Below are positions 54,387 to 64,000 of a stretch of DNA of 64,000 nucleotides, piece by piece. The position numbers were made by a program, and so were the translations under genes. The DNA lies in NCBI RefSeq assembly GCF_016899935.1, contig NZ_JACJJK010000006.1, positions 1 through 64,000 of the forward strand, read 5' to 3'. Each line of letters opens with the position of its first letter. The first letter of the stretch is position 1. Origin of the DNA: Olsenella uli (GTDB lineage Bacteria; Actinomycetota; Coriobacteriia; Coriobacteriales; Atopobiaceae). The notes beneath the pieces were generated by a model, which was not told the origin of the DNA, searched no databases, and saw only the letters and a program-made list of their open reading frames with translations.

Positions 54387-54860
54387 ATGCGGGCGCTGAT
54401 ACAGCGCGTGGAGCGGGCGCAGGTTGAGGTCGACGGGGCCGTCGTGGGGAGCTGCGGGGCGGGCTACCTGGTGCTCCTGGGCGTGGCGCCGGGGGACGAC
54501 GAGGCGCTGACCGAACGGCTCTGGCGCAAGGTGGCGAGCCTACGCATCTGCGCGGACGACGCGGGCAAGACCAACCGCTCGCTCACGGACACGGGCGGGT
54601 CGCTCCTGGTGGTGAGCCAGTTCACGCTCTACGCCGACGCGCGCCGGGGCAACCGGCCGTCGTTCACCGGGGCCGCCGAGCCCGCGCTCGCCGAGCGGCT
54701 CTACGAGCGCTTCTGCGAGCTGGCCGAGAAGGACCTCGGCCCCGAGCGCGTGGGGCGCGGCGTCTTTGGCGCGGACATGCGCGTGAGCCTGGTGAACGAC
54801 GGGCCCTTCACCGTCCTTCTTGACACCGACGAGCTCGGCTGGGCCTCATCCCAGGGTTGA
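54387..54860 (+). CDS. dtd: D-aminoacyl-tRNA deacylase
   Basis: A 157-residue enzyme that hydrolyses D-aminoacyl-tRNAs (and Gly-tRNA-Ala) for proofreading. Both active-site motifs are present: [21 protein letters not shown] and [11 protein letters not shown] (a variant of the usual NxGPVT). The start [17 protein letters not shown] is family-typical. GGGGGAGG precedes the ATG. It follows the carboxypeptidase gene after a double palindrome. Confidence 0.96.
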   Translation: MRALIQRVERAQVEVDGAVVGSCGAGYLVLLGVAPGDDEALTERLWRKVASLRICADDAGKTNRSLTDTGGSLLVVSQFTLYADARRGNRPSFTGAAEPALAERLYERFCELAEKDLGPERVGRGVFGADMRVSLVNDGPFTVLLDTDELGWASSQG

Positions 54861-54929
54861 GATGGCGCCACACGGCTCGTGAGTTGCTAATCTTATGCGG
54901 TTGTGCATCTGCGTCAGAAAGGCTCTCGC

Positions 54930-55409
54930 ATGAAGATCGTCGATGAGTTCAAGGAGTTCATCGCCCGCGGCAACGTGATGGACATGGCCGTTGGTATCAT
55001 CGTCGGCGGCGCGTTCACCGCCATCGTCAACTCGCTCGTGAGCAACCTCATCAACCCGCTGATCACGCTCGTGACCACCTCCACGAGCACCATCACTGGT
55101 GGCGCCTCCGACGGCGCCGAGGAGGTCATCAACGGCCTGCGCTGGGCCGTCCCCGGCACCGACCAGTTCATCGACCTCGGCGCCTTCATCTCCGCCGTGA
55201 TCAACTTCCTGATCATCGCCTTCGTGGTCTTCTGCCTGGTCAAGGGTCTCAACACCATGCGCGAGCGCATGGACGCCCTGGCCAAGAAGGAAGCGGATGA
55301 GGAGGCTGCCGAGGAGGCCGCCGCCCCGCACTGCCCCTACTGCCTCGAGGAGGTCAAGGAGGGCGCCACGCGCTGCCCGCACTGCGGCGCGGAGATCAAG
55401 GCCGCGTAG
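54930..55409 (+). CDS. mscL: MscL large-conductance mechanosensitive channel with C-terminal zinc ribbon
   Basis: A 159-residue channel. Helix M1 follows EFKEFIARGNVMDMAVGIIVGGAFTAIV, a periplasmic loop with ITGGASDGAEE, then helix M2 (FISAVINFLIIAFVVFCLVKGLN). After an acidic coiled segment the tail is a rubredoxin-like zinc ribbon: CPYCLEEVKEGATRCPHCGAE. It opens under osmotic downshock. The ribbon replaces the plain cytoplasmic helix bundle end of classic MscL and mirrors the ribbons of the membrane proteins at 18345-24294. ATG chosen behind AGAAAGG. Confidence 0.93.
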   Translation: MKIVDEFKEFIARGNVMDMAVGIIVGGAFTAIVNSLVSNLINPLITLVTTSTSTITGGASDGAEEVINGLRWAVPGTDQFIDLGAFISAVINFLIIAFVVFCLVKGLNTMRERMDALAKKEADEEAAEEAAAPHCPYCLEEVKEGATRCPHCGAEIKAA

Positions 55410-55436
55410 CCGCGCGGGTCCTACCGTACGCAACAC

Positions 55437-55473
55437 GGCGCCGTCGGGTTTCTCGCCCGGCGGCGCCTATTTT
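55437..55473 (+). terminator. Terminator of mscL
   Basis: GGCGCCGTCGGG and CCCGGCGGCGCC (12-bp arms, one mismatched pair) with a loop of about 7 nt, followed by TATTTT on the plus strand, 28 bp after the mscL stop. Confidence 0.82.
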
Positions 55474-55501
55474 GTGGCTCATGTAGACGCGGGACGACCC
55501 G

Positions 55502-56479
55502 CTATGCGTCCTCCGTCGGCACGCGCGACGTCACGAGCGTCATCTCGCCCGAGAAGAGCAGCTCGCCGCAGCCGGACGGCGCCAGGAAGTGCGTGCCGCG
55601 CGCGATCTTGTGCTCAACGTCGGCCGCAGCTGCGCGCACGGTGCCCGCGCCCTCGATCACGCTCACGCACAGGAAGGGCCACTCCTCCCCCACGCTCTTC
55701 TCGCCCGCCACGCGCACGCGGTCCACCACGAAGTTGGGGCACGCCATGAGCTCGGTCACGCCGTCCACCTCGGGCGCCGTAACCTCGCCGGACGTCGGCG
55801 CCTCGGCCGCGTAGTCCACCACGTCCAGGCTCTGCTCGATGTGCAGCGGGCGCGGCTTGCCGTCGTCGCCCACGCGGTCGTAGTCATAGACGCGGTAGGT
55901 GACGTCGGAGGACTGCTGGGTCTCCAGGATCAGCGTGCCGCCCTGGATGGCGTGGACGGTGCCCGGCTCGATGGGGAAGAAGTCGCCCACACGGCAGGGA
56001 ACCTCGTTCAGCATGTCGTCCCAGCGGCCCTCCTCGATCATGGTCGCGAGCTCGGCGCGGTCGTGCGCGCGCTGGCCGATCACGATCTTGGTGTCCGGGT
56101 CGGCGCCCAGCACGTACCAGCACTCGCGCTTGCCGAGGCTGCCGTTCTCGTGCTCGGCGGCATAGGCGTCGTCGGGGTGCACCTGCACGGAGAGGTTGTC
56201 CTTGGCGTCGATGATCTTCACCAGCAGCGGGAAGCGGTCGCCCTCGAGGCCGCCGAAGAGCTCGCGGTGCTCGTCCCACAGCTCGGAGAGGTGCTTGCCG
56301 GCCCACGCGCCCTCGGCCACCACGCAGTCGCCGTTGGGATGGGCGCTGATGGCCCAGCACTCGCCGATCGGGCCGTCCGGGATCTGGTAGCCAAAGTCGT
56401 CGGCGAGCTTGCGGCCGCCCCAGATCTTCTCGTGGAAGATGGGCTCGGAGAAGATGAGATCGAGTGTGCTGTCTGCCAT
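55502..56479 (-). CDS. manA: Class I mannose-6-phosphate isomerase
   Basis: A 325-residue zinc cupin. The start region EPIFHEKIWGGRKLADDFGY, LSVQVHPDDAYA (zinc ligands Gln/His), EPGTVHAIQGG (His ligand) and IEQSLDVVDY match the short Gram-positive ManA. It interconverts mannose-6-P and fructose-6-P. It is probably monocistronic, convergent with mscL. Confidence 0.93.
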   Translation of the reverse strand: MADSTLDLIFSEPIFHEKIWGGRKLADDFGYQIPDGPIGECWAISAHPNGDCVVAEGAWAGKHLSELWDEHRELFGGLEGDRFPLLVKIIDAKDNLSVQVHPDDAYAAEHENGSLGKRECWYVLGADPDTKIVIGQRAHDRAELATMIEEGRWDDMLNEVPCRVGDFFPIEPGTVHAIQGGTLILETQQSSDVTYRVYDYDRVGDDGKPRPLHIEQSLDVVDYAAEAPTSGEVTAPEVDGVTELMACPNFVVDRVRVAGEKSVGEEWPFLCVSVIEGAGTVRAAAADVEHKIARGTHFLAPSGCGELLFSGEMTLVTSRVPTEDA

Positions 56480-56580
56480 GGTTCCTCCGGACTCGGCACC
56501 AACAGGGGCGAGGCGCCGCAGCGCCCCGCCCCCATCATACCCGTTTGCCGGCACGCAGCCGATCGCAGCCGGTGCGCGCC

Positions 56581-57528
56581 CTAGATCTCGCCCTCGCACG
56601 CGCCGACGATGTTGCCGTCGATGTCCATGAAGCCGAGCATGACGTAGCACGACGAGTCCTCCGTGACCGAGCAGACGTCGCTGTCAAAGAAGAGGAACGC
56701 GTCGGCGGTGTCCCCGGCCCGGACCACGCGCGCGACGGTGGCGTACTCGTAGACGTCCGTGCCGTCGAGCACGGTCATGACGTTCTCGACGTAGAAGTCC
56801 TGGTCGGTGCGGTTCTCGATCGAGAGCATATAGCCGGTGTCGCCCTCGTAGTCCACGCCGATGCCGGTGACGGCCACGCGCGCGACGTCGTCCTCGCTCA
56901 GGGTGACGTCCAGGTCGGCGGTCTTCTCGACGCCCATGGCATAGAGGTCCTGGCCGAGAATCGCCTCGTCGGTGAACCGCTCGGCGAGCTCGTCCAGGGT
57001 GCCGTCATCGATGCCCGGGTCGTCCGGGCCGTCCGGGTCCTTCTCGTCCTTGTCGTCCTTGTCGTCAGCGACGTCGCCCACGTTGTCCTCGGGCTGACGG
57101 TCCATGTCGGGGACGTCCGAGGTCTTCTCGAAGACCATGGAGCTCCCGCCGCTCTCGACGGTCAGTTGCTCGTTCTCGAAGGGGGCCTCCACGGTGGCGT
57201 CCCCAATCTTGAGGGTAAGGGCGCCCTCGTCCTTGACCGACCAGGAACCCTCCTGCTGGTTGCCCGTCTCGTTGTAGATCAGGTTGCCGTCCTCGTCGAG
57301 GTCGAGCGTCACGAGCGTCCCCTTCTCGGCCAGCTCGTCGACGTCCTCCTCGCTGAGGGTCGTGCTCTCGGACTCCATGGAGACGAGCTCCCACGTGCCC
57401 ACGAACTCGTCGCGCAGTTCGCCGAGGTCCGGGGTCGCCGACCCGCCGCCACCGCTCCCGCACGCCACAAGCGAGACGCTCAGCGCACACGCGCCCAGCA
57501 GCGCGCCCAAAGATCTTCTCATGCTCAT
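56581..57528 (-). CDS. Lipoprotein of unknown function
   Basis: A 315-residue lipoprotein. The signal ends in the lipobox SLVAC (Cys 23), followed by Gly-rich and acidic stretches (DDKDDKDEKDPDGPDDP around 150-167). The first half (GTWELVSMESES, LDLDEDGNLIYNETGNQQEGSWS) resembles lipocalin-like/DUF4595-type folds. The second half (VTGIGVDYEGDTGYMLSIENRTDQDFYV) resembles a DUF4352-like immunoglobulin module. Two late Cys could form a disulfide. No enzyme motif is seen. Confidence 0.7.
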   Translation of the reverse strand: MSMRRSLGALLGACALSVSLVACGSGGGGSATPDLGELRDEFVGTWELVSMESESTTLSEEDVDELAEKGTLVTLDLDEDGNLIYNETGNQQEGSWSVKDEGALTLKIGDATVEAPFENEQLTVESGGSSMVFEKTSDVPDMDRQPEDNVGDVADDKDDKDEKDPDGPDDPGIDDGTLDELAERFTDEAILGQDLYAMGVEKTADLDVTLSEDDVARVAVTGIGVDYEGDTGYMLSIENRTDQDFYVENVMTVLDGTDVYEYATVARVVRAGDTADAFLFFDSDVCSVTEDSSCYVMLGFMDIDGNIVGACEGEI

Positions 57529-57627
57529 GATCGGACACCTCCCGTACCGCGAATCATGCTCCGAGCAGCGTAGCTGAAAGAAAGCTGCGGGCGGGGGTAC
57601 GCGGCGCGGGATTCGGCGGGCGGTCGG

Positions 57628-57918
57628 CTATTTGCCGGACTCGCGGCCGCGACGCCAGCCCCGGCGGTGCGGGACGCCATGGGCGTCGCGCGGGAGGAGG
57701 AAGCGCTCGCAGACGTTGGAGGTGCGCAGGTACTCCGCCCCAAAGGGGTCGATCGTGGGGACCAGCCCCTCCGGGCGCTCGGCGAAGTGGTCCTCCGGGC
57801 TCGTGCGCACGTGGGGGTTGGTGAGCGTGTACCCCCGGCTGCAGGCGCCCTGGTACAGGCCGGACTCCGGGTGGAACGTGAACGTTGCGTAGGCGCAGTC
57901 TGAGCAGTGAAGACCCAT
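57628..57918 (-). CDS. Small four-cysteine protein of unknown function
   Basis: A 96-residue protein, [13 protein letters not shown] at the start. The four Cys (HCSDC, GACSRG, NVCERF) look like a zinc or Fe-S knuckle. The tail is very basic ([13 protein letters not shown]). GGAGGTCCC-type site before the ATG at 57916-57918. It is divergent from glpK. I recognise no family. Confidence 0.6.
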   Translation of the reverse strand: MGLHCSDCAYATFTFHPESGLYQGACSRGYTLTNPHVRTSPEDHFAERPEGLVPTIDPFGAEYLRTSNVCERFLLPRDAHGVPHRRGWRRGRESGK

Positions 57919-58067
57919 GGGACCTCCTCGCGTGCGGGACACCCCTGATGGTACTACTCCCGCGCGGACGGCTCGTTCTGACCGGCGGGCGGCGCGGGCG
58001 GGCGCGCGGGCGCCCGGAGGTGGATACTGCAAGGCACCGGCCGCCGCCAAACGACAGGAGGACGCGC

Positions 58068-59558
58068 ATGGGCGAGAAGTGCGTGATCGCGCTCGACCAG
58101 GGGACCACGAGCTCGCGCGCCGTCCTCGTGGACCGCCGGGGCCGGATGGTGGACGTGGCGCAGCGGCCATTCCAGCAGATCTTCCCACGGCCCGGCTGGG
58201 TCGAGCACAACCCGCAGGAGATTCTCTTCTCGCAGCTGGGCACGCTCATGGAGCTCGTGGCGCGCCACGACCTCACGGCGGCTGACGTGGCCGCCATCGG
58301 CATCGACAACCAGCGCGAGACCACGATCGTCTGGGACCCGACGACGGGCGTCCCGGTGGCCAACGCCATCGTCTGGCAGTGCCGGCGCACGGCCGAGATG
58401 GTCGAGCGCATCTGCGGCGCGCCCGGGGTCCGCGAGCTGGTGCGCGCCAAGACGGGGCTGCTGCCGGACGCGTACTTCTCGGCCAGCAAGATCGCCTGGA
58501 TCCTGGAGAACGTGCCGGGCGCCCGCGCGCGGGCCGAGTCCGGCGAGCTGCTCTTTGGCACCGTGGACACGTGGCTCGTATGGACGCTCACGGGCGGCCT
58601 GGTGCACGCCACCGACCCCACCAACGCCAGCCGCACCATGCTCTACAACATCCACGAGGGCCGCTGGGACCAGGAGCTGCTGGACCTCTTTGGCATCCCG
58701 GCGGCCATGCTGCCCGAGGTGCGCCCCAGCTCCGGCTTCTTTGGCGAGACGAGCTACCCGGGGCTGCCGGCGGGCATCCCCCTGTGCGGCGTGGCGGGCG
58801 ACCAGCAGGCGGCGCTCTTCGGACAGTGCTGCTTTGCGCCGGGACAGGCCAAGAACACCTACGGCACGGGCTGCTTCATGCTGCTGCACACCGGAGGCGA
58901 GGCGCGCACGAGCGAGCACGGCCTGGTGACCACGATCGTGGCCGCGCCGCCGGGCACCGCCGAGACGCAGTACGCGCTCGAGGGCTCGGTCTTCGTGGCC
59001 GGCGCGCTCGTGCAGTGGCTGCGCGACGAGCTGGGCGTCATCCGAGACGCCGCCGAGACCGAGGCGCTCGCGCGGAGCGTGCCGGACACGGGCGGCGTCT
59101 ACGTCGTGCCGGCGTTCACGGGGCTCGGCGCGCCCTGGTGGCAGCCGGACGCGCGCGGGGCGATCCTCGGCCTCACGCGCGGCACGGGGCGGGCGCACCT
59201 GGCGCGTGCGGCGCTCGAGGCCCTCGCCTACCAGATCCGCGACCTGGCGGACGCGATGGAGGCGGACGCCGGCGCTCCCCTCGACGTGCTCAACGTGGAC
59301 GGCGGCGCCTCCGCCAATGACTTCCTGATGCAGTTCCAGGCGGACGTGCTGGGGCGCGAGCTGCGCCGGCCCGCCAACACCGAGACCACCGCGCTCGGCG
59401 CCGCGTTTCTCGCCGGGCTGGCCTCCGGCTTCTGGAGCGGCACCGACGAGCTGCGCGGCCTGCGGGCGGACGACGACGTGTTCCGTCGGCAGATGGACCC
59501 GGCGCGGGTCGAGGTCCTTCTCGCCGGGTGGCACGACGCCGTGCGCCGCGTGCTGTGA
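58068..59558 (+). CDS. glpK: Glycerol kinase
   Basis: A 496-residue FGGY kinase. [18 protein letters not shown], the glycerol-binding [14 protein letters not shown] and [27 protein letters not shown], and [13 protein letters not shown] and [10 protein letters not shown] in the ATPase domain are all typical. It makes glycerol-3-P. No GlpF or GlpD gene is next to it. GGAGG before the ATG at 58068. The 149-bp gap before it shows no clear operator. Confidence 0.96.
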   Translation: MGEKCVIALDQGTTSSRAVLVDRRGRMVDVAQRPFQQIFPRPGWVEHNPQEILFSQLGTLMELVARHDLTAADVAAIGIDNQRETTIVWDPTTGVPVANAIVWQCRRTAEMVERICGAPGVRELVRAKTGLLPDAYFSASKIAWILENVPGARARAESGELLFGTVDTWLVWTLTGGLVHATDPTNASRTMLYNIHEGRWDQELLDLFGIPAAMLPEVRPSSGFFGETSYPGLPAGIPLCGVAGDQQAALFGQCCFAPGQAKNTYGTGCFMLLHTGGEARTSEHGLVTTIVAAPPGTAETQYALEGSVFVAGALVQWLRDELGVIRDAAETEALARSVPDTGGVYVVPAFTGLGAPWWQPDARGAILGLTRGTGRAHLARAALEALAYQIRDLADAMEADAGAPLDVLNVDGGASANDFLMQFQADVLGRELRRPANTETTALGAAFLAGLASGFWSGTDELRGLRADDDVFRRQMDPARVEVLLAGWHDAVRRVL

Positions 59559-59576
59559 CGTGACGCGCCGCCGGGC

Positions 59577-60782
59577 CTAGGGCTCCCAGACGAGCCGGCA
59601 GGACGCCGCGTCAAAGGCGTCCCCCAGGCGCTCGGCGCAGAAGTCGACGCACCACTGGAAGGAGAAATCGCCGCAGCCGGACATGCCGCGGATCTGGTTG
59701 GCCGCGGCCAACTCCTCCGTGTAGTCGGCGAGGCGGTAGGTGGTGAAGGCGGTGCCCGCCGCGCGGTGCGTGACGAGCGGCGTGAGCGCGCACGAGGTCA
59801 CCTCGCAGGCGCCGTCGCCGTCGAAGCGCAGCGAGACCTGCGCCATGGCGCCCACCATGGTGTCCTTGCGCGGCTGGGTCGAGGTGAAGTTGCCCACGGA
59901 CCAGAAGACGGGCACGGCGCGGCCCTCGGCGCTCTCGATCACCTCGAAGGGCTGCACCACGTGCGGGTGCCCGCCGATGATCACGTCGGCGCCGGCGTCC
60001 GCGAGCACCTGGGCCCACCGGCGCTGGTCGTCGCTCGGGACGGCAGCGTACTCGACGCCCCAGTGCGGGCAGGCGACGATGGCCTCCGCGCCCGCCTCGC
60101 GCACCGCGGCGGCGTCTGCGGCGATCTGCGCCTCGTCGAGCTGGCGGACCGCCCAGGGCTGCGGCAGCGGGATGCCGTTGGTGCCGTAGGTGTAGTTGAG
60201 CACGGCGATGCGATGTCCCTCTCGCTCGACGATGGGGAGGGCGTCAAAGGCCGCCTGGCTGTCGGCGATGCCGGTGACCAGAATCTCGGGGTGGGCCGAG
60301 CGCCAGTAGCCGAGCGCGGCCTCGATGCCCGCCATGCCCTTGTCGAGCGCGTGGTTGCTCCCGCAGAGGGCCACGTCAAAGCCCGCCGCGACCTCGGCGT
60401 CGCCGATCTCCTGCGGGCTGTTGAACGTGGGGTAGCCCGAGATGCCCAGCGCGTCGCCGCCGAGGATGGTCTCCTGCCCCACGAGCGCGAGGTCCGCGGC
60501 GGCCACGTCGTCGGCGACCTGCGCGAAGAGGTGGTCGTAGCTGCGCGTGCCGTCCGCGCGCTCGCCGCTCTGCCACACGCCCGTGTGCACGAGGACGTCG
60601 CCGACCATGAGGAGAGAGAGCTCGTCGGGGGCGGCCTCGTCGTAGACGGTCGCCCGCTCCGAGGCGCCTGTGTCCGGCGCGGCGGGCTCCGGCGCCGAGC
60701 AGCCTGCTAGCGCCCCCAGCCCCGCAAGGCTGGCCAGCGAGAGGAACTCCCGACGCGTGAGCTGCGGGTTCTGAGCGGCCAT
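59577..60782 (-). CDS. CapA-family metallophosphatase-like Tat lipoprotein
   Basis: A 401-residue exported protein. The twin-arginine signal LTRREFLSLASLAGLGALAGC combines Tat export with a lipobox (Cys 28). The CapA/PgsA domain has LLMVGDVLVHTGVW, ALCGSNHALDKG, ACPHWGVEYAAVPS and IIGGHPHVVQPFEV, the usual metal-ligand motifs. In capsule operons this family handles poly-gamma-glutamate, but here no cap genes are adjacent, so the role is open. It is convergent with glpK. Confidence 0.85.
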   Translation of the reverse strand: MAAQNPQLTRREFLSLASLAGLGALAGCSAPEPAAPDTGASERATVYDEAAPDELSLLMVGDVLVHTGVWQSGERADGTRSYDHLFAQVADDVAAADLALVGQETILGGDALGISGYPTFNSPQEIGDAEVAAGFDVALCGSNHALDKGMAGIEAALGYWRSAHPEILVTGIADSQAAFDALPIVEREGHRIAVLNYTYGTNGIPLPQPWAVRQLDEAQIAADAAAVREAGAEAIVACPHWGVEYAAVPSDDQRRWAQVLADAGADVIIGGHPHVVQPFEVIESAEGRAVPVFWSVGNFTSTQPRKDTMVGAMAQVSLRFDGDGACEVTSCALTPLVTHRAAGTAFTTYRLADYTEELAAANQIRGMSGCGDFSFQWCVDFCAERLGDAFDAASCRLVWEP

Positions 60783-60840
60783 GGTGCCCCCTTCGACGCC
60801 GACAGCCCAACTCTACGTCATGGCGGACGGCCCCGACGTC

Positions 60841-60929
60841 AAAACCTCACAGGTGGTCTCTCTAAAATCGCTTTCTGACGAAGTTCTTATCGCCTTGCTT
60901 TGTAAGAGAGACAGGACCTGTGAGGTTTT
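60841..60929. repeat. Long intergenic inverted repeat
   Basis: AAAACCTCACAGGT (60841-60854) is the exact reverse complement of 60916-60929. The stem continues after a small bulge with GTCTCTCT against AGAGAGAC. The roughly 41-nt loop is AT-rich. It lies in the 183-bp gap between the CapA and asnS genes; nothing else is seen there. Confidence 0.9.
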
Positions 60930-60965
60930 AGAAGCGCGGGCGAGAAGAACGCGCGGCCCGGGCGC

Positions 60966-62369
<1,404 letters not shown>

Positions 62370-62445
62370 GGGCGTTCCTCCGAGGTTCTTCTCGCCTGTT
62401 TTCCAGCCACTTACTCTAGCGCATCGCATGCGGCGACGCTGGCGC

Positions 62446-62997
62446 TCACGTGAACTCGACGCGCAGCTCCCGCCCCAGGGCGCGCGCCAGGCGCTCCAAC
62501 GTGCGCATCGTCGGGTTGCCGCCGCCGCGCTCGAGCACGCTGATCGCCTCCTGGGAGATGCCGCTTCGACGCGCGAGCTCCTCCTGAGACAGCCCCGCTG
62601 CGGCACGCGCCGCAAGAAGCCGCCTCCCCAGCGATCGCCCGCCCAGGTACGGCTCGCCGACCTCCCTGAGATAGAACCCGTCCTGCGTGCTCCTCCCCCG
62701 TCCGCTGGCGAGAAGCGCGGCGGCGTCGTAGGCCTCCAGCCCATGCGAGCGCAGCACCTCGCCGACGTTCTGGCGCGAGGGCGGGGCTATGCGCTCGGCC
62801 ACCCAGGCCTCGACCCAGCGGGCAGGGACCGTTCGCTGGCCGCGCGCGACAAAGGGGGCGAACATGGCCGGAACGTCACGCGACGTCGCGTCCGACGTCG
62901 CCACAAACGAGAAGGACCGCGTTGCGGGGTCATAGGTCAGCTCGCCGCAGGGACGCCTGGTCCGGCCCTCCCCGTTGATGACCTCAAAGCGACGCAT
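62446..62997 (-). CDS. Antitoxin candidate: HipA-N/HipS-like domain fused to an XRE helix-turn-helix
   Basis: A 183-residue protein in two parts. Residues 1-115 resemble the N-terminal subdomain of HipA/Hip[33 protein letters not shown], then [20 protein letters not shown]. Residues about 125-183 are a Cro/C1 helix-turn-helix ([31 protein letters not shown]). It overlaps the kinase gene by 14 bp on the same strand, so the two are co-translated. The likely role is to bind both the kinase and the promoter. The HTH part is firm; the HipS-like assignment is by pattern only. Confidence 0.65.
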   Translation of the reverse strand: MRRFEVINGEGRTRRPCGELTYDPATRSFSFVATSDATSRDVPAMFAPFVARGQRTVPARWVEAWVAERIAPPSRQNVGEVLRSHGLEAYDAAALLASGRGRSTQDGFYLREVGEPYLGGRSLGRRLLAARAAAGLSQEELARRSGISQEAISVLERGGGNPTMRTLERLARALGRELRVEFT

Positions 62998-63790
62998 ACC
63001 AGCACCACCTCTCCCAGACGATCTGCCAGATCTTGTCGAGAAGAACCGGCGAGGCCGCGCCCTCGAGCCCCGCGAGCAGGAACTCCCGGTCCCGTGCCGC
63101 GAGGGGCCGCGCCACCTCGACGGGAGCCACGGACCTGACGTTCTCCTCGAGGGAGCGCGACCCGAGGAAGTTGGTGGTCGCAACCGGCATCAGCGGGTCA
63201 AACGCCGCGATACGCTCCACGTCGTCGCCATAGGGCGCCACGAGCGAGAGCCCGTTGTCGAAGATGGGCGCGAGGCGCGGCTGCCCGGCGCGGTCTATGA
63301 GGACCTCGATGTTGGAGCCGTGGCGGTCTCGGTTCGCGATGAGGTAGTCGACCAGCATCATCTGCGCGACACCGGCCGCCCAGCCCATGCGCTCGCAGAA
63401 GGACAGCGGGCTCTCGTCCTTCTCGCGGTAGAGCTCGTAATAGTTGCCAAGACCCATCTTCTGCTCCCCGGGCCGGCGGAAGTTCCGCGACGAGTTGAGC
63501 CAGGTCTCGTGCTCGGCACCATCGATCGTCACGCGCGCGTGCACGAGCCGATAGGGAACATGGTCGATGCCGAGGAGCTCCATGAGACGGCTCGCGACGA
63601 GCTCGTTTATGCACTCGGTCCCGTCTATGCGCGCCCCGTTATAGCGCGAGAGCTTGAGGTAGCGCGCCCGCGCGCCGCTCCCCACGCGCGCCTTGAGATA
63701 GGTCCCCGCCGTCCCGGAGCTGTTGACCCGCTCGCTCCAGAGGATGTCACGGTAATCCTGCAGGCTGGAAACAACGTCATAGCGCCTCAT
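62984..63790 (-). CDS. HipA/HipT-like serine-threonine kinase, putative toxin
   Basis: A 268-residue kinase-like protein. Visible are the ATP-binding Lys in ARYLKLSRYN, ECINELVASRLMELLGIDHVPYRLV (helical segment of HipA-type folds), the catalytic loop LIANRDRHGSNIEVLID and the metal-binding PIFDNGLSL. It lacks the N-terminal subdomain of full HipA, as HipT does. HipA-type toxins phosphorylate aminoacyl-tRNA synthetases; the asnS gene just downstream is probably coincidental. It is the first gene of the pair. PI3/4-kinase-like CtkA proteins are an alternative assignment. Confidence 0.7.
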   Translation of the reverse strand: MRRYDVVSSLQDYRDILWSERVNSSGTAGTYLKARVGSGARARYLKLSRYNGARIDGTECINELVASRLMELLGIDHVPYRLVHARVTIDGAEHETWLNSSRNFRRPGEQKMGLGNYYELYREKDESPLSFCERMGWAAGVAQMMLVDYLIANRDRHGSNIEVLIDRAGQPRLAPIFDNGLSLVAPYGDDVERIAAFDPLMPVATTNFLGSRSLEENVRSVAPVEVARPLAARDREFLLAGLEGAASPVLLDKIWQIVWERWCWYASL

Positions 63791-63860
63791 ATCTCCACCT
63801 CATCACCATAGTGAGTCTTCACATAATATAATATATACATATGCACCATGTTGGACGGCG
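63791..63860 (-). promoter_or_regulatory. AT-rich promoter/operator of the kinase-antitoxin pair
   Basis: The segment holds ATAATATAATATATACATATG, by far the most AT-rich run in the last 15 kb, with -10-like TATATT/TATTAT on the minus strand. The half-sites CATGGTGCATATG and TATGGTGATGAGG flank it and could be autoregulatory operator sites. The motif run given spans 63821-63842. Confidence 0.45.
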
Positions 63861-63911
63861 GGCAAGGGGATAGAATTACACTGACCCCGCCACGCCCCCG
63901 GAAGGAGCAGC

Positions 63912-64000
63912 ATGGAAGCCTACAAGCGCGAGTTCATCGACTTCATGGTCGAGTCCCAGGTCCTCAAGTTCGGCGAGTTCACGCTCAAGAGCGGCCGTAA
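63912..64000 (+). CDS. pyrE: Orotate phosphoribosyltransferase, N-terminal part
   Basis: The frame opens with ATG at 63912 behind GGAAGGAG and continues past the end of the window. The 29 visible residues ([20 protein letters not shown] followed by GEFTLKSGR) are typical of the long-form PyrE N-terminus, in which the FTLKSGR motif starts the fold. It converts orotate and PRPP to OMP in pyrimidine synthesis. The truncation is due to the window edge only. Confidence 0.88.
   Translation, partial: MEAYKREFIDFMVESQVLKFGEFTLKSGR

Noticed and set aside
60902-60915. Resemblance of TGTAAGAGAGACAG to the Nextera end
   Set aside because: It differs from the adapter at several positions and is one arm of a perfect intergenic inverted repeat, so it is genomic.

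Overview
The window is high-GC (about two thirds G+C by eye) bacterial chromosome with tightly packed genes, mostly on the minus strand. Gene content points to the Actinomycetota class Coriobacteriia, most likely an Olsenella/Atopobium-type saccharolytic gut or oral anaerobe. The pointers are many sugar PTS genes, D-lactate dehydrogenase, a Tad pilus, a Phe T-box of the Firmicutes/Actinobacteria type, a sortase-type adhesin and zinc-ribbon membrane proteins. The genus is an inference. Bases 1-19 are identical to the Tn5/Nextera mosaic-end adapter and are probably not genomic.

Layout. 20-5254: tad/cpa pilus operon (minus) with a Flp prepilin, TadC, TadB, TadA/CpaF, a CpaE-like ATPase and a CpaB/SAF protein. 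5487-13066: RsgA, a sortase-anchored beta-helix adhesin and a P-type Ca2+ ATPase. 13365-15876 (plus): D-lactate dehydrogenase and pyruvate kinase. 16134-24294: an HNH nuclease relic, a GH13 amylase, a zinc-dependent phospholipase-like protein, and a cluster of four membrane proteins that share an N-terminal double zinc ribbon plus one transmembrane helix but carry unrelated outer domains, with an amidase lipoprotein among them. 24463-28350: pheST with its T-box leader. 28664-31141: an AbiEi/DUF559-like protein and a secreted lipase-like protein.

31238-41146: an amino-sugar/galactoside locus: GH35 beta-galactosidase, mannose-family PTS IIB/IIC/IID/IIA, a TM-TPR protein, a GntR regulator, AgaS, NagA and a divergent PfkB-type tagatose-6-P/fructose-1-P kinase. 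With the class II aldolase and DeoR regulator at 45673-47682 it can form a complete route from a Gal-beta-1,3-HexNAc-type disaccharide to triose phosphates. 41154-44737: two-component system plus a drug/lantibiotic-type ABC exporter. 47760-51200: fruA-fruK-fruR operon with recognisable DeoR-type operator repeats. 51431-62369: ROK glucokinase, M32 carboxypeptidase, Dtd, MscL with a C-terminal zinc ribbon, ManA, a lipoprotein, GlpK, a CapA-like Tat lipoprotein and AsnS. 62446-63790: a kinase/antitoxin pair that looks like HipT with a fused HipS-HipB. 63912-64000: the start of pyrE.

The most unusual signals are in the DNA itself. (1) A family of 31-bp odd-length palindromes in three sequence types but one architecture occurs seven times in 64 kb, one copy inside the Phe T-box and one abutting the agaS stop codon. 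(2) The word GGCGAGAAGRACG is strongly over-represented in both orientations, in genes and between them. (3) Several longer intergenic inverted repeats occur, including one made of 11-bp words spaced exactly 19 bp apart. The best candidate for a new protein system is the HipT/HipS-HipB-like pair; the zinc-ribbon cluster is second.
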